Shown here one piece after another: positions 51,758-64,000 of a stretch of DNA of 64,000 nucleotides. The stretch lies in assembly GCF_022760805.1 (NCBI RefSeq), contig NZ_JAIVFL010000001.1, positions 3,472,001 through 3,536,000 on the forward strand, read 5' to 3'. The translations under genes were made by a program, and so were the position numbers. Below the pieces are notes generated by a model that saw only the letters and a list, made by a program, of their open reading frames with translations, ran no database searches and was not told the DNA's origin. Positions within the stretch are counted from its first letter, which is position 1. Every line of letters starts with the position of its first letter. The DNA comes from Candidatus Mycolicibacterium alkanivorans (GTDB lineage: Bacteria > Actinomycetota > Actinomycetes > Mycobacteriales > Mycobacteriaceae).

Positions 51758-54241
51758 CTAGCTGGCTTCCTCGACCGGATTGGGCGGCGCGGCGGTCGGC
51801 AACACCGCGAACATGTCGCTCTCCAGTGCCCGGCGGGCCTCGTCAGGGTCGGCATTCGCCGGTAGTGAGATCGCGAACAGGTCGACCACCGAGGAACCCA
51901 ACGTGGTGATCTTGGCCCAGGCGATGTCCACCTCGGCCCGCTCGAAGACGTTGGTGAGCATCGCGAGCAGCCCGGTGCGGTCGGTGGTGCGGATCTCCAC
52001 CAGCAGCTGGCCCGGTGCACTGCCCTGGCGCCACAGGATCCGGGGTGGCGCCGGTGCCGCATTCACCGGCACAGCGGGCTTGGACTGCCCGACCCTTCCG
52101 GTGCGGTACTGCGCGGCCTCGCGGTCACGCTTCTCCAGCGAGGCGATGACGTCGAGTTCACCATCGAGGGCCAGAATGAACTGCTGGCGCAGCAGCTCGG
52201 CCGCCGGTGGCGAGCCGAAATGGGGTGAGACGACGAAGGTGTTGATCGCCGCGCCGCTGGCACTGTTGATCGCTGCGGAGTGAACCCGCAACGAGTTGAG
52301 CGCCAGCACCCCGGCCGCCTTGGACAACAGCCCGCGCCTGTCCGGTGCGATCATGGTGACGTTGAAGGTGTGCGCGCTTTCCCCCGGTGCCATCTCCACG
52401 TGCACCTTGTGATCGGCGGCAACCGAAAGATGATGGGGCTCAACCGGATCAGCGTGCGGCAAGGGTTCGCCCGCCATTACCAGGCGGCAACGCCGGACCA
52501 GATCGCCGATCAGCGAGGCCTTCCAGTCGCCCCACACCCCCGGACCGGTGGCCAGAGAGTCGGCCTCGGCCAGTGCGTCCAGCAGCTCCAGCAGCACCGC
52601 GTCACCGTTGAGTGCGGCGACCACATCGGCGACGGTCTGCGGGTCCTGCAGGTCGCGGCGAGTCGCGGTGTCGGGCAACAGCAGGTGGTAGCGCACGACC
52701 GCCGAGAGCAGGTCGATGTCGGAGGGCCACAGCCCCAACCGAGTGCCGACCTGCACCGCCAACTCGGCGCCGATGACGCTGTGGTCTCCCCCGCGGCCCT
52801 TGCCGATGTCGTGCAGCAGCGCGCCCAGCACCAGCAGATCGGGCCTCGACACCCGGGTGGTGAAAGCGCTTGCCCGGGAGACGGTTTCGACGAGATGCCG
52901 GTCGACGGTCCAGATGTGGATCACGTCGCGCGGCGGCAGGTCGCGCACCGCGCCCCATTCCGGGAACAGCCGGCCCCACAGTCCGGTGCGGTCCAGCGCC
53001 TCGACGGTGGCCACCGTCGTCGGACCGGCGCCCAGGAGCACCAGCAGATCCTTGAGGGCATCGCGCGGCCATGGGGTGCGCAGTTCGGGTGCCGAGTCGG
53101 CCAGCCTGCTCAGCGCCGATCCGGAGATCGGCAGGCCGGTGGTCGCCGAGGCGGCGGCCACCCGCAGGATCAGACCAGGATCGCGTTCCGGGCGGGCGTC
53201 GCGGGCCAGGATCACCTCGCCGGCGTATTCGATGACACCTTCGTCCCGTGGCCGGCGCGCCGGGCGGCGCAGCGCCGAAAGACCGCGCTTGGGAAGGGCG
53301 TTCGCGGCCGTACGCAGGCCCGCGTCGACGTAGTAACTGATCGTGCGGGCGGCATCGGAGAGCATACGGGCCAGGTCGAACCGGTCGCCGATGTGCAGCG
53401 CGGCGCCGATCTCGTCGGCGAACTGGGCCAGCAGCTGGTCTCGGCCGCGCTTGGATACCCGGTGCAGTTCGGTGCGGACATTGAGCAGGGCCAGGTGCGC
53501 CCCGCCGAGGGTGCCGGTGGGCGAGGCCAGGGAGTGGTTCGGGTAGACGTCGGCCAGCTGTGCGATGGCCAGCGCGTTGAGCAGTTGGACATCGCGCAGG
53601 CCGCCCCGACCGCACTTGAGGTCGGGCTCAGCCCGGTGGGCGATCTGTCCGCTGCGCCGCCAGCGTGCCTGGGTGTGCTCGACGAGTTCGTCGAACCGGG
53701 AGGCGATCCCGGTGCGCCACTGCCGCCGGGCGCCGCCGATCAGCAGTGAGGACAGCTCGGAGTCTCCCGCGATGTGCCGGACCTCCAGCATCGCCAGGCC
53801 GGCCGAGATGTTCTCTCCGGCGACCTGCAGTGCCTCGGGAACCGTCCGCACGCTGTGGTCGAGGCGGATGTTGGCGTCCCACAACGGGTACCACAGCAGT
53901 TCGGCCACCTGCGTCACCACATCGGCTGGCATGTTGTCATGCAGCAGCATGAGGTCGAGGTCGGAGTACGGCACGAACTCGCGGCGGCCCAGGCCGCCGC
54001 TGGCGACCAGCGCGAAGCCGCTGGTGGCGGTGATCCCGATCTCGGTGGCCTTGGTGGTCAGCCAGAACTCGTGCAGGTCCAGCAGTGCGTCGCGCAGTGC
54101 GACCGAATCGAGTTGGCGCTGACTGCCCTCCAGTAGTTGCTGGCATGCCTGCGCCAGGTCCTTGGCGGGCTTGTACGAGCCCGCCGCCGGCGCCTCCGAA
54201 TGGGGCGCCTCGGCGGCGGAATCTCTTGTGTTCTTTGCCAC
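51758..54241 (-). CDS. glnD: PII uridylyl/adenylyltransferase GlnD
   Basis: 827 residues. The nucleotidyltransferase motif is in [20 protein letters not shown] near residue 85. An HD phosphohydrolase domain follows ([14 protein letters not shown] near 477), then two ACT domains at the C-terminus ([14 protein letters not shown] and [13 protein letters not shown]). It modifies PII in response to glutamine; in actinobacteria the modification of GlnK is adenylylation. Last gene of amt-glnB-glnD, 72 bases after glnB. Confidence 0.96.
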   Translation of the reverse strand: MAKNTRDSAAEAPHSEAPAAGSYKPAKDLAQACQQLLEGSQRQLDSVALRDALLDLHEFWLTTKATEIGITATSGFALVASGGLGRREFVPYSDLDLMLLHDNMPADVVTQVAELLWYPLWDANIRLDHSVRTVPEALQVAGENISAGLAMLEVRHIAGDSELSSLLIGGARRQWRTGIASRFDELVEHTQARWRRSGQIAHRAEPDLKCGRGGLRDVQLLNALAIAQLADVYPNHSLASPTGTLGGAHLALLNVRTELHRVSKRGRDQLLAQFADEIGAALHIGDRFDLARMLSDAARTISYYVDAGLRTAANALPKRGLSALRRPARRPRDEGVIEYAGEVILARDARPERDPGLILRVAAASATTGLPISGSALSRLADSAPELRTPWPRDALKDLLVLLGAGPTTVATVEALDRTGLWGRLFPEWGAVRDLPPRDVIHIWTVDRHLVETVSRASAFTTRVSRPDLLVLGALLHDIGKGRGGDHSVIGAELAVQVGTRLGLWPSDIDLLSAVVRYHLLLPDTATRRDLQDPQTVADVVAALNGDAVLLELLDALAEADSLATGPGVWGDWKASLIGDLVRRCRLVMAGEPLPHADPVEPHHLSVAADHKVHVEMAPGESAHTFNVTMIAPDRRGLLSKAAGVLALNSLRVHSAAINSASGAAINTFVVSPHFGSPPAAELLRQQFILALDGELDVIASLEKRDREAAQYRTGRVGQSKPAVPVNAAPAPPRILWRQGSAPGQLLVEIRTTDRTGLLAMLTNVFERAEVDIAWAKITTLGSSVVDLFAISLPANADPDEARRALESDMFAVLPTAAPPNPVEEAS

Positions 54242-54313
54242 TTCAGTCCTCCCGCGGCCGATGCCGACTGACGCTTATCCGGTGTGGCCGCAAGAAGACT
54301 CACATCGTGTGCG

Positions 54314-56019
<1,706 letters not shown>

Positions 56020-56113
56020 TCGCAGTTTCCTCCTTCACCCATGCCACGGTTTAGGCACCGTTGACCTAGGCCAAGACAATGCTGAGTGGTTGTTTCCGCT
56101 GAGACGCCTGGGT

Positions 56114-56161
56114 GTTTCGCGGATGTGAACGGATCCGCTGTCTTCATTTCGCGGGTGTTAC
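56114..56161 (-). promoter_or_regulatory. Tandem GlnR-like boxes upstream of amt
   Basis: On the minus strand GTAAC-ACCCGC-GAAAT (56146-56161) matches the actinobacterial GlnR pattern GTnAC-n6-GAAAC with one change, and TTCAC-ATCCGC-GAAAC (56114-56129) is a second copy with one change. Both share CCGCGAAA. The pair is at an activating distance from the amt start, so nitrogen-limitation control by GlnR is likely. Confidence 0.65.
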
Positions 56162-56197
56162 ATCCCGCAATTCGCGTCGTTCGTAATGAAGTTGCGG

Positions 56198-57628
56198 CTA
56201 TCCGAGCAGCGCGTCGACGAAGGCGGCGGGCTCAAACGGTGCCAGATCGTCGGGTCCTTCGCCCAGGCCGACGAGCTTGACCGGCACGCCCAGGTCTTGC
56301 TGGACGCGGAAGACGATGCCGCCCTTGGCCGTGCCGTCGAGCTTGGTGAGCACCACTCCGGTGATGTCGACGACGTCGGCGAACACCCTGGCTTGAGCCA
56401 GGCCGTTCTGACCGATGGTGGCGTCCAGAACGAGCAGCACCTCGTCTACCGCCGCACGCTTGCTCACCACCCGTTTGACCTTGCCGAGTTCGTCCATCAG
56501 GCCGGTCTTGGTGTGCAGCCGGCCGGCGGTGTCGATGACGACCACGTCGGCGCCCGTGGCGATACCTTTGTCCACGGCATCGAAGGCCACCGAAGCGGGG
56601 TCGGCGCCCTCGGGGCCGCGCACCACATCCGCGCCGACCCGGGCGGCCCAGCTCTGGAGTTGGTCGGCGGCTGCCGCGCGGAAGGTGTCGGCAGCGCCCA
56701 GCACCACCCGGCGCCCGTCGGCGACCAACACCCGGGCCAGCTTGCCCACCGTCGTGGTCTTGCCGGTTCCGTTGACGCCGACCACCAGCAGCACCGAGGG
56801 CTTGTCGGCGTGCGGCAGGGCCTTGATCGAGCGATCCAAGCCGGGGTTGAGCTCGCCGATGAGCACCTCACGCAGGACTGCGCGGGCGTCGGCCTCGCTG
56901 CGCACGCTGCTGGCGGCCAGCCTGCTGCGCAGGTGCTCGACGACCGAGGTGGTTACCACCGGGCCCAGGTCGGCGATCAGCAGGGTGTCCTCGACCTCTT
57001 CCCAAGAGGCTTCGTCGAGATCGCCGCCGCCGAGCAGGCCGAGCATGCTGCGGCCCAGCGTGTTCTGGGATTTGGCGAGGCGACCGCGGAGCCGCTCGAG
57101 GCGGCCTTCCGTCGGTGCGATGGCGCCGACATCGGGTGCGGTCGGTGCGATGGCGCCGACATCGGGTGCGGTGGGCGCGATGGCGCCGACATCGGGCGCC
57201 GTCGGCGCGACCTCGGGTGCGGTCGGCGCGACCTCGGGTGCGGTCGGCGCGACCTCGGGTGCGGTCGGCGCGGGAGCGGGAGCAGCTTCGGGGGCCGGGG
57301 GCTGCTCGACAACCAGGGGCTCGGGCAGCCGCACCTCGGAGATCGGGCGCTTGATCGAGTCGCGCGGAATCGCCGCGTCATCACCCACCCCCGGCCGGGT
57401 CACGCCGGTGTCTGTCCCCGGGGTGTCCAGCGTGGCCGTTGCCGACGATTGTGTGAACGTTATGCCCGACGACGCGGTGTAGCCGCCCGACCGGTCGATT
57501 GGTGTGGCACCCTCTGAGCTGCGGCGCAAGCTGATCTGGTGCCGCCGGTACCGCACCAGGCCGATGACGAGTGCGGCGACGACCAGGACGGCGATGACAG
57601 CGATGACGATCCAGAGATCCTGTGACAC
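56198..57628 (-). CDS. ftsY: Signal recognition particle receptor FtsY
   Basis: 476 residues. An N-terminal membrane helix (WIVIAVIAVLVVAALVIGLV) is followed by a Pro/Ala-rich linker with tandem repeats (about residues 120-172), then the NG GTPase: VVGVNGTGKTTTVGKLARVL, VVIDTAGRLHTKTG and TKLDGTAKGG. It receives SRP-ribosome complexes at the membrane. The linker contains units of APTAPDVGAI and APTAPEV, encoded by near-perfect DNA repeats. GTG start. Confidence 0.96.
   Translation of the reverse strand: MSQDLWIVIAVIAVLVVAALVIGLVRYRRHQISLRRSSEGATPIDRSGGYTASSGITFTQSSATATLDTPGTDTGVTRPGVGDDAAIPRDSIKRPISEVRLPEPLVVEQPPAPEAAPAPAPTAPEVAPTAPEVAPTAPEVAPTAPDVGAIAPTAPDVGAIAPTAPDVGAIAPTEGRLERLRGRLAKSQNTLGRSMLGLLGGGDLDEASWEEVEDTLLIADLGPVVTTSVVEHLRSRLAASSVRSEADARAVLREVLIGELNPGLDRSIKALPHADKPSVLLVVGVNGTGKTTTVGKLARVLVADGRRVVLGAADTFRAAAADQLQSWAARVGADVVRGPEGADPASVAFDAVDKGIATGADVVVIDTAGRLHTKTGLMDELGKVKRVVSKRAAVDEVLLVLDATIGQNGLAQARVFADVVDITGVVLTKLDGTAKGGIVFRVQQDLGVPVKLVGLGEGPDDLAPFEPAAFVDALLG
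57114..57266 (-). repeat. Nested tandem repeats (3 x 30 bp, 3 x 21 bp) inside ftsY
   Basis: Three 30-bp units (57114-57143, 57144-57173, 57174-57203) are followed by three 21-bp units (57204-57224, 57225-57245, 57246-57266). The 21-bp unit is the 30-bp unit lacking nine bases. Unit copies are almost identical, and both lengths are multiples of three, so the reading frame tolerates expansion. Good candidate VNTR. Confidence 0.9.
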
Positions 57629-57802
57629 CGTGCCATTCTTTCAGGGCACGGCGCGGGGCTGCCTCGCGCCCTGACCAACGGGGTACGCGAGACCGTGGAA
57701 CGGGCCGGGATGGCAACCCTGAGCACCGTCGACCTGAGCACCCGGTTTTTGGGCGCCGAGCTTGCGGCGTGGAGAACCTGGCCGGGCTGCGCGGCCTCGC
57801 CG

Positions 57803-60800
57803 TCATCCCTGCGCGGTTGCCCCGACCAGCTCCTGGCCGCGCATCCGCTGCGAGATCACCGCGGAGATGCCGTCACCTTGCATGCTGACGCCGTAGAGCG
57901 CGTCGGCGATCTCCATGGTCGGCTTCTGATGGGTGATGACGATCAGCTGCGACTGAGCCCGCAGCTGCTCGAACAGCCCGATCAGGCGGCGCAGGTTCAC
58001 GTCGTCGAGCGCGGCCTCGACCTCGTCCATCACGTAGAACGGCGACGGGCGGGCCCGGAAGATGGCCACCAGCATCGCCACCGCGGTCAGTGACTTCTCG
58101 CCACCGGAGAGCAGCGAAAGCCGCTTGACCTTCTTGCCCGGCGGGCGGGCCTCGACCTCGACGCCGGTGGTCAGCAGGTCGTTGGGGTCGGTGAGCAGCA
58201 GCCGGCCCTCACCGCCCGGGAACAAGGTGGCGAACACCTGCTCGAACTCACGCTCGACATCGGCGTAGGCCTCGGAGAATACCTGCAGGATGCGGTTGTC
58301 GACGTCGGCGATCACATCCAGCAGGTCCTTGCGGGCGGCCTTGACGTCCTCGAGCTGGGTGGCCAGGAAGTTGTAGCGCTCCTCCAGGGCGGCGAACTCC
58401 TCGAGGGCGAGCGGATTGACCCGGCCCAATTCGGCCAGCTCCCGCTCGGCGCGCTTGGCCCGCCGCTCCTGGGTGGGCCGGTCGAACGGCATCGGCGCGG
58501 GCGCGGTGACCTGCTCGCCGCACTCCTTGGCCCGCTCGTATTCGGCCATCTCCAGCTCCGAGGGCGGCAATGCGACGTCGGGGCCGTATTCGGCGATCAG
58601 GTCGTCGCCGGCCATGCCGAACTGTTCGAGCACCATCTGCTCGAGTTGCTCGATGCGCAGCGCGGCCTGGGCCTTGGCCACCTCGTCGCGGTGCAGGGAG
58701 TCGGTCAGCGCGGTGATGCGGTTGTTCAGGGCGGCGACCTCTTCGCGCGCCGCGGCCATCGCGGTGGCCCGCTGCTGACGCTCGGCGACCAGGCTGTCGC
58801 GGCGCCGTGAGGCGGCGGCGACCACACCACTGAGCCGCTCGGCGATGCGGCGCCCGGACTCCGAGACCGCGGCCGCCACCGTCGCGGCGTGCTCGCGGGC
58901 GGCGCGGGCGCGTTGGGCGCGCACCCGTGCCTCCCGTTCGGCTGCCGCGGCGCGACGCAGCGAATCCGCCCGCCCCCGAACGGCATTCGCGCGCTCCTCG
59001 GCGGTGCGAACCGCCAGGCGGGCCTCCACCTCGACGGTGCGGGCAGCCTCTGCGGCGGACTGCATCTGCTGGCGGTCGACCGGCGCATCCTCGACGACGG
59101 TCTGGGTTTCCTGGGCGGCGCTGAGCCGGCCTTCCAGCGCGGTCAGCTCCTCGACGGTCTGCGCCCGGCTGGTTTCGAGCTCATCGCGCTGGGCGAGCTG
59201 GCGGCGCCAGTCCTGCTCCGCGCTGCGGGCATCCTGGCCCAGCCGGCCCAACTGTTCGTAGATGGCCGAGATCGCGGCGTCGGACTCGTTGAGGGCGGCC
59301 AGCGCCTCCTCGGCGGCGTCCTGGCGGTTGGCCTGCTCGCCGAGCGCACCGCCCAAAGCGGCCGTCAGCTCCTCGACCTGACTCTCGGCGGCGGCGAGTT
59401 CGCCTCTGGCCTTGTCGACTTCAGAGGCGATCTCCAGGGTGCTCGGCTTGCGGTCGGAGCCGCCGCTGACCCAGCCGGGGCCCACCAGGTCTCCGTCGCG
59501 GGTGACCGCACGCAGCGTGGGCCGCGCCGCCACCAGATCCAGGGCCGCACCGAGGTCCTCGACCACGGCCACATCGGCGAGCATCGCGGTCATCGCGCCC
59601 TGCAACCGGGACGGCGCGTCGATCAGGTCGACGGCGCACCGGGCGCCGTCGGGCAGCGGCCCGCTCTGCGGCCGAGATCCGGCCGACCAGTCGCCCAGCA
59701 CGATCGCGGCCCGGCCGCCGTCGCCCTCCTTCAGCGCACGCACCGCGGACTGGGCCGCGCTGAAGTCGTCGGCGGCTACCGCGTCGGCGGCGGCACCCAG
59801 CACCGCGGCCAACGCCACCTCGTAACCAGAGTGCACCTTGACCAGCTTGGCGATAGTGCCAAAAAGCCCCGCGCCGCCGTGGTTCTGCGCCAGCCAGGCC
59901 GCGCCGTCCTTGCGCTCCAGGCCCACCGCGAGTGCGTCGATGCGGGCCCGCAGCGAGGCGACCTGGCGCTCGGCGGCGCGCTCGGCGGCCTGCAGCTCGG
60001 CTACCCGCTCGTCGGCAAGACGCAGCGCGGCGATGCTGCGGTCGTGCTGCTCGTCGAGGCTGACCTCACCCTGGTCGAGCTCGCCGACCCGGCTCTGTAC
60101 GGTCTCGAACTCGGCTTTCGCCTGCTGTGCGCGGGTGGCGGCCTCGTCGATGGCGTTGGTCAGCCGCGCCACCCCGTCGTCGGTCGACTCGACCCGGGCC
60201 CGCATGGTCTCGACCTGACCGGCCAAGCGCGCCAAGCCTTCCCGGCGATCGGCCTCGGCACGTACCGCGGCCATGTGAGCGCGTTCGGCGTCGGCCGCGG
60301 CGCGTTCCTTCTCGCCCAGGTCGGCGCGGGCGGCCTCCAGGCGAGCGCGCGCCTGCGCCAGCTCGGCGAGTAGCTGCTGTTCGCGCGCGGCGACCTGCTC
60401 GGCCTCGGCCTCCAGCGCGTCGGGGTCGGGACCGCTGCTCGCGGTGGGCTCGGCGTCGAGGTAGTGCGCCCGCTCACTGGCGATGCGCACGGTGGCGCTG
60501 ACCCGCTCGGCGAGCGCCGAGAGGCGGAACCAGGTCTGCTGGGCGGCGTCGGTGCGCTCGGAGAGGGTGGCCACGGCCGCCTCGTGGGCGGCCAGCGCCT
60601 CGGTGGCCACCGCCAACCGTGCGGCGGCCTCGTCGTGTTCGCGGCGCAGGGTGGTCTCGGTGTTGTCGGCGCCGGCGAACTCGGCGCGGCGCACCACCAG
60701 GTCGTCGGCGGCCAGCCGCAGCCGCGCGTCGCGCAGATCGGCCTGGATGGTCTGGGCATGGCGCGCCATCTCGGCTTGGCGGCCCAGCGGCTTGAGCTGG

Positions 60801-61399
60801 CGGCGCAGCTCGGTGGTCAGGTCGGTGAGCCGGGCCAGGTTGGCCCCCATCGACTCGAGCTTGCGGACCGCTTTTTCTTTGCGTTTGCGGTGTTTGAGCA
60901 CACCGGCGGCCTCCTCGATGAAGGCCCGGCGGTCTTCGGGTCGCGACTCGAGGATCTGGGCGAGCCGGCCCTGGCCGACGATGACGTGCATCTCCCGGCC
61001 GATGCCGGAGTCACTGAGCAGCTCCTGGACGTCCATCAGCCGGCAGCTGCGGCCGTTGATCTCGTACTCGCCGGCGCCGTCGCGGAACATCCGCCGGGTG
61101 ATCGAGACCTCCGAGTAGTCAATGGGCAGCGCGCTGTCGGAGTTGTCGATGGTCAACGTCACCTCGGCGCGCCCGAGCGGGGCCCGCGAGGAGGTGCCGG
61201 CGAAGATGACGTCCTCCATCTTGCCGCCGCGCAGCGTCTTGGCGCCCTGCTCGCCCATCACCCAGGCCAGCGCGTCGACGACGTTGGACTTCCCCGACCC
61301 GTTGGGGCCGACCACGCAGGTGATGCCCGGTTCGAAGCGAAGAGTCGTCGGTGACGCGAAGGATTTGAAGCCCTTCAGCGTCAGACTCTTGAGGTACAC
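57803..61399 (-). CDS. smc: Chromosome segregation protein SMC
   Basis: 1198 residues. Walker [20 protein letters not shown] near residue 33, long coiled coils rich in Ala, Glu and Arg, a hinge near 500-650 ([17 protein letters not shown]), then the C-motif [14 protein letters not shown] and Walker [14 protein letters not shown]. It condenses and organises the chromosome with ScpA/B. GTG start. The 174-base gap to ftsY shows no gene. Confidence 0.98.
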   Translation of the reverse strand: MYLKSLTLKGFKSFASPTTLRFEPGITCVVGPNGSGKSNVVDALAWVMGEQGAKTLRGGKMEDVIFAGTSSRAPLGRAEVTLTIDNSDSALPIDYSEVSITRRMFRDGAGEYEINGRSCRLMDVQELLSDSGIGREMHVIVGQGRLAQILESRPEDRRAFIEEAAGVLKHRKRKEKAVRKLESMGANLARLTDLTTELRRQLKPLGRQAEMARHAQTIQADLRDARLRLAADDLVVRRAEFAGADNTETTLRREHDEAAARLAVATEALAAHEAAVATLSERTDAAQQTWFRLSALAERVSATVRIASERAHYLDAEPTASSGPDPDALEAEAEQVAAREQQLLAELAQARARLEAARADLGEKERAAADAERAHMAAVRAEADRREGLARLAGQVETMRARVESTDDGVARLTNAIDEAATRAQQAKAEFETVQSRVGELDQGEVSLDEQHDRSIAALRLADERVAELQAAERAAERQVASLRARIDALAVGLERKDGAAWLAQNHGGAGLFGTIAKLVKVHSGYEVALAAVLGAAADAVAADDFSAAQSAVRALKEGDGGRAAIVLGDWSAGSRPQSGPLPDGARCAVDLIDAPSRLQGAMTAMLADVAVVEDLGAALDLVAARPTLRAVTRDGDLVGPGWVSGGSDRKPSTLEIASEVDKARGELAAAESQVEELTAALGGALGEQANRQDAAEEALAALNESDAAISAIYEQLGRLGQDARSAEQDWRRQLAQRDELETSRAQTVEELTALEGRLSAAQETQTVVEDAPVDRQQMQSAAEAARTVEVEARLAVRTAEERANAVRGRADSLRRAAAAEREARVRAQRARAAREHAATVAAAVSESGRRIAERLSGVVAAASRRRDSLVAERQQRATAMAAAREEVAALNNRITALTDSLHRDEVAKAQAALRIEQLEQMVLEQFGMAGDDLIAEYGPDVALPPSELEMAEYERAKECGEQVTAPAPMPFDRPTQERRAKRAERELAELGRVNPLALEEFAALEERYNFLATQLEDVKAARKDLLDVIADVDNRILQVFSEAYADVEREFEQVFATLFPGGEGRLLLTDPNDLLTTGVEVEARPPGKKVKRLSLLSGGEKSLTAVAMLVAIFRARPSPFYVMDEVEAALDDVNLRRLIGLFEQLRAQSQLIVITHQKPTMEIADALYGVSMQGDGISAVISQRMRGQELVGATAQG

Positions 61400-61425
61400 G
61401 TCGAGTGAGCGTACCGGCGGTCCGA

Positions 61426-61704
61426 TCAGCGCTCGCGGAACCCGCTCATCGGCTCGCCGGATTCGGCCAAGTCGGCAACGACTTTGTCCACCGATCCGGG
61501 CGTCGATCCACTGCGCAGCAGCTCCAGCAGGCGCTCACAATCGGCCCGCGGGCCCTGCGCGACGACCAGCACCCGGCCGTCGGGCTGGTTGCTGGCGTAG
61601 CCGGTCAGGCCGAGCTCGAGCGCGCGTGACCGCATCCACCAGCGGAAACCCACGCCTTGGACGTAACCGTGCACCCAGGCGGTCAGCCGGACCTGTTCGC
61701 TCAT
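61426..61704 (-). CDS. acyP: Acylphosphatase
   Basis: 92 residues. The catalytic arginine lies in [15 protein letters not shown] and the asparagine in [11 protein letters not shown], both in the normal places. It hydrolyses acyl phosphates. The ATG overlaps the OsmC-like stop (ATGA) and smc starts 26 bases later, so the three are linked. Confidence 0.95.
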   Translation of the reverse strand: MSEQVRLTAWVHGYVQGVGFRWWMRSRALELGLTGYASNQPDGRVLVVAQGPRADCERLLELLRSGSTPGSVDKVVADLAESGEPMSGFRER

Positions 61705-62114
61705 GGGGCGGTGTCAGTCAGGTCGAAGCGGACCTCGGCGCCGGACTTCAGCGTGCGCCCGACGGTGCAGACTTGGTCGATGGCGCGGTTGACCACGACC
61801 CGCAGCCGTTCGATCTCGGCCGCCGACAGGCCGGACAGGTCGATTTCGAGGTTCTCCTCCAGCAGCGGGTAGCGCTCCTGCTCCCGGTCGGCTGCACCGG
61901 ACACTCGGATCACCGCCTGGTAGTCGTCGCCGAGGCGCCGGCGCAGCGGCTGGTCGCTGCTCAGGCCGCTGCATCCGGCCAGGGCGATCTTGAGCAGCTC
62001 ACCGGGGGTGAAGACGCCCTCGTCGGTCTCCGAGCCGATGAGGACCTCCGCGCCGCGGCTGCTGCGCCCCGTGTAGCGGCGCACGCCGGTGCGCTCCACC
62101 CACAGTTCGGTCAT
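61701..62114 (-). CDS. OsmC/Ohr family peroxide-resistance protein
   Basis: 137 residues. The two redox cysteines are in [11 protein letters not shown] and [13 protein letters not shown], as in OsmC/YhfA proteins that reduce organic hydroperoxides. Start at 62114 has GGAAGGGA directly upstream; a longer start at 62135 lacks support. It corresponds to Rv2923c. Upstream at 62128-62150 GCGCCC and GGGCGC could form a short hairpin between mutM and this gene. Confidence 0.88.
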   Translation of the reverse strand: MTELWVERTGVRRYTGRSSRGAEVLIGSETDEGVFTPGELLKIALAGCSGLSSDQPLRRRLGDDYQAVIRVSGAADREQERYPLLEENLEIDLSGLSAAEIERLRVVVNRAIDQVCTVGRTLKSGAEVRFDLTDTAP

Positions 62115-62194
62115 GTTCCCTTCCTCTGCGCCCAACCGACATTCGGGCGCGAAAGTGCGAGTAAATCACGCCAAACCGTCGATCTCGATGGTGA

Positions 62195-63046
62195 TCAACG
62201 CCGGGGCCGGGGCTGGCATTTCGGGCAGTAGAACGACGAGCGGTTCATGAACTTCTCCCGGCGGATCACCGCGCCGCACCGCCGGCAGGCCCGGTCCTCC
62301 TGCCCGTAGACGTTCAGCGACCGGTCGAAGTAGCCGGACTGCCCGTTGACGTTGACATAGAGCGAGTCGAACGACGTGCCGCCCTGCCCCAGCGCCTCGC
62401 GCATCACCTCGGTGGCGGCGTCGAGCACCTCGCCGAGCTGGCGGCGGGTCAGCTTCTCGGCCAGCCGGGCGCCGTTGACTTTGGCCCGCCACAACGCCTC
62501 GTCGGCGTAGATGTTGCCGATCCCCGACAGCACGGTCTGGTCGAGCAGCTGCCGCTTGATCTCGGAGTGCTTGCGGCGCAACACCTCGACGACGGCGTCG
62601 CGGTCGAACCGCGGGTCCAGCGGGTCGCGCGCGACGTGCGCGACCGGAGCCGGGATCCGGCTGCCGTCGACGGTGACCAGATCGGCCAGCTGCCAGCCGC
62701 CGAACGTGCGCTGGTCGACGAAACTGAGCGCCGTACCGTCGTCGAGCAGCGTCGCGATGCGCAGATGGTCGGTGTTCGGGACGGGTCCGAGCAACATCTG
62801 CCCGCTCATCCCGAGATGCACCACCAGCGCTTCACCGTCGCCGGAAAGGTTGAGCCACAGGTATTTTCCGCGTCGATCGGTGCCGGTGATGCGGGCGCCG
62901 AGCAGGCGGGCGGTCAGGTCGGCGGCACCGGCCACGTGCCGACGGACGGCGCGAGGGTGGTGCACCCGCACCGCGGTGATGGACTTGCCGGCCACGTGGT
63001 CCTGCAGGCCGCGGCGGACCACCTCGACTTCGGGAAGCTCAGGCAT
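62195..63046 (-). CDS. mutM: Formamidopyrimidine-DNA glycosylase
   Basis: 283 residues. The nucleophile proline and glutamate are in the N-terminal [14 protein letters not shown], the catalytic lysine in [11 protein letters not shown], and the C-terminal zinc finger has CRRCG and CPKCQ. It removes 8-oxoguanine and nicks the strand. 24 bases downstream of rnc; matches Rv2924c. Confidence 0.97.
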   Translation of the reverse strand: MPELPEVEVVRRGLQDHVAGKSITAVRVHHPRAVRRHVAGAADLTARLLGARITGTDRRGKYLWLNLSGDGEALVVHLGMSGQMLLGPVPNTDHLRIATLLDDGTALSFVDQRTFGGWQLADLVTVDGSRIPAPVAHVARDPLDPRFDRDAVVEVLRRKHSEIKRQLLDQTVLSGIGNIYADEALWRAKVNGARLAEKLTRRQLGEVLDAATEVMREALGQGGTSFDSLYVNVNGQSGYFDRSLNVYGQEDRACRRCGAVIRREKFMNRSSFYCPKCQPRPRR

Positions 63047-63070
63047 GTGAGCGACGAACCATGCTGCGGC

Positions 63071-63763
63071 TCAAGCGGATTCCAGCGCATTCCACGCCGC
63101 TGCCGCGGCCTTCTGCTCGGCTTCCTTCTTCGAACGTCCGACGCCGGTGCCGTATTCGGTGTCCATGACGACGACCACGGCGGTGAATTCCTTGTCGTGG
63201 TCGGGACCGGTGGAGGTGACGACGTAGGACGGCGACCCGAGATTGCGTGCGGCGGTGAGCTCTTGGAGGCTGGTCTTCCAGTCCAGGCCGGCCCCCAGCG
63301 TCGGGGCGGTGTCGAGCAGGTCGCCGAAGAGCCGCAGGATCATGTCGCAGGCAACCCCGAGTCCGTGGTGGAGATAGACCGCACCGATCAGAGACTCCAT
63401 GCCGTCGGCCAGGATGCTGGCCTTGTCGGCACCGCCGGTGTTCACCTCGCCGCGGCCCAGCAGCAGGTGAGCTCCCAGACCCTCGTCGGTCAATCCGCGT
63501 CCGACGTCGGCCAACGCCTGGGTGTTGACCACACTGGCGCGAAGCTTGGCCAGATCGCCTTCGGTGCGATCGGGGTGGCGGTGGAAGAGTTCGTCAGTGA
63601 CCGTCAGACCCAGCACCGCGTCGCCGAGGAACTCCAGGCGCTCGTTGGTGGGCAGGCCGCCATGCTCGTACGAGTAGCTGCGATGGGTCAGCGCCAGTGT
63701 CAGCAGTTCCTCAGGCAGGTCGACGCCCAAGGCGTCCAACAGGTTCTGACGCGACGGGCTCAC
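63071..63763 (-). CDS. rnc: Ribonuclease III
   Basis: 230 residues. The catalytic signature [14 protein letters not shown] and the second acidic site ([16 protein letters not shown]) are intact, followed by a C-terminal double-stranded RNA-binding domain ([16 protein letters not shown] ... [12 protein letters not shown]). The GTG start overlaps the stop of the DUF177 gene (GTGA). Earlier in-frame starts are not conserved. Confidence 0.97.
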   Translation of the reverse strand: MSPSRQNLLDALGVDLPEELLTLALTHRSYSYEHGGLPTNERLEFLGDAVLGLTVTDELFHRHPDRTEGDLAKLRASVVNTQALADVGRGLTDEGLGAHLLLGRGEVNTGGADKASILADGMESLIGAVYLHHGLGVACDMILRLFGDLLDTAPTLGAGLDWKTSLQELTAARNLGSPSYVVTSTGPDHDKEFTAVVVVMDTEYGTGVGRSKKEAEQKAAAAAWNALESA

Positions 63764-64000
63764 GATCGGCCGCCGGCCTGCCGGGGGTCCTGACCCCCGT
63801 CCGAGTCGTCGAGCATGCCAGCCAGCTTCGCCCAACGCGGATCGATCTTGTCGTGGTGATGGCCGGGCTCGGCGGTCGCGAGCGCGACACCGCAGTCAGG
63901 GCACAGGCCGGGGCAGTCTTCGATGCACAGCGGTGCGAACGGCAGGGCGAGGCCCACCGCGTCGACGACGGCCTGCTCGATGTCGACGGTCTGGTCGACG
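63760..64000 (-). CDS. YceD/DUF177 family protein, 5' end outside window
   Basis: The last 79 residues are seen: [20 protein letters not shown], then [16 protein letters not shown] and an acidic tail. The paired CxxxC/CxxC motif is typical of DUF177, which is coupled to rpmF in many bacteria and involved in 23S rRNA or ribosome metabolism. It precedes rnc with a four-base overlap, as in Rv2926c. Confidence 0.88.
   Translation of the reverse strand, partial: VDQTVDIEQAVVDAVGLALPFAPLCIEDCPGLCPDCGVALATAEPGHHHDKIDPRWAKLAGMLDDSDGGQDPRQAGGRS

Noticed and set aside
52280..53749. Plus-strand open frame of 489 codons opposite glnD
   Set aside because: Antisense shadow of GlnD, which has all expected domains.
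57114..57266. Possible CRISPR-like array
   Set aside because: The units are directly adjacent without spacers and encode an in-frame protein linker.
58889..60373. Plus-strand open frame of 494 codons opposite smc
   Set aside because: Antisense of the SMC coiled coil; repetitive composition follows from the coiled-coil codons.

Overview
The window is high-GC actinobacterial DNA, almost certainly from a non-tuberculous Mycobacterium or Mycolicibacterium. From about 18.9 kb to the right edge the gene order and strands match the M. tuberculosis block Rv2889c-Rv2926c: tsf, rpsB, M23 protein, LLM oxidoreductase, xerC, dprA, comM/yifB-like, yraN-like, DUF2469, rnhB, lepB, rplS, lppW-like, trmD, rimM, KH protein, rpsP, dacB2, amidohydrolase, ffh, glnD, glnB, amt, ftsY, smc, acyP, osmC-like, mutM, rnc, DUF177. 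An MmpS/MmpL pair, DUF5078 and DUF1942 (MPT63-like) proteins, a 13E12-type HNH protein and a mycobacterial SOS box support the genus. No rRNA, tRNA or CRISPR array was seen.

Region 1 (1-18.5 kb) is an accessory catabolic cluster placed directly before tsf. It holds a two-gene acyl-CoA carboxylase (first gene cut by the window edge), three acyl-CoA dehydrogenases, two crotonases, two SDRs, a CaiB/racemase-type protein, an acyl-CoA ligase, a zinc alcohol dehydrogenase, a cytochrome P450 with its own ferredoxin, and an aldehyde dehydrogenase. One crotonase reads like BadI (2-ketocyclohexanecarboxyl-CoA hydrolase) and one SDR reads like BadH (2-hydroxycyclohexanecarboxyl-CoA dehydrogenase). Together the genes can be read as hydroxylation of an alicyclic or terpenoid substrate, oxidation to the acid, CoA activation, beta-oxidation on the ring, hydrolytic ring opening, and processing of a branched dicarboxyl-CoA. 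Two redox-partner genes (a 7Fe-type ferredoxin and an FprA/B-type reductase) are broken, and an IS3 transposase remnant marks the border with tsf.

Region 2 (18.9-38.8 kb) is the conserved translation, secretion and DNA-processing block. One accessory insert (23.5-28 kb) carries a DUF5078 secreted protein, a 55-residue Cys-rich protein, a CsoR/CstR-type repressor with a perfect operator palindrome, and a divergent mmpS-mmpL pair.

Region 3 (38.8-46.5 kb) is the most interesting part. A DUF1942/MPT63-like gene is cut into a C-terminal half (38840-39124) and an N-terminal half (46133-46482). The 7.0-kb insert between them is bounded by 6-bp GAAGTA direct repeats. The insert encodes a CmtR-like ArsR repressor, a P1B-type metal ATPase, a DUF302 protein, a SHOCT membrane protein, a frameshifted cupredoxin, two small envelope proteins with GMMGPG-type repeats, and an ISAzo13-type element. 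I read it as a transferred metal (copper/silver or cadmium/lead) defence island.

Region 4 (46.6-64 kb) returns to the core: a second D,D-carboxypeptidase, a 13E12 HNH protein with an SOS box on its start codon, an amidohydrolase, ffh, the amt-glnB-glnD nitrogen unit with GlnR-like sites, ftsY with nested tandem repeats, smc, acyP, an OsmC-like gene, mutM, rnc and the edge of a DUF177 gene.
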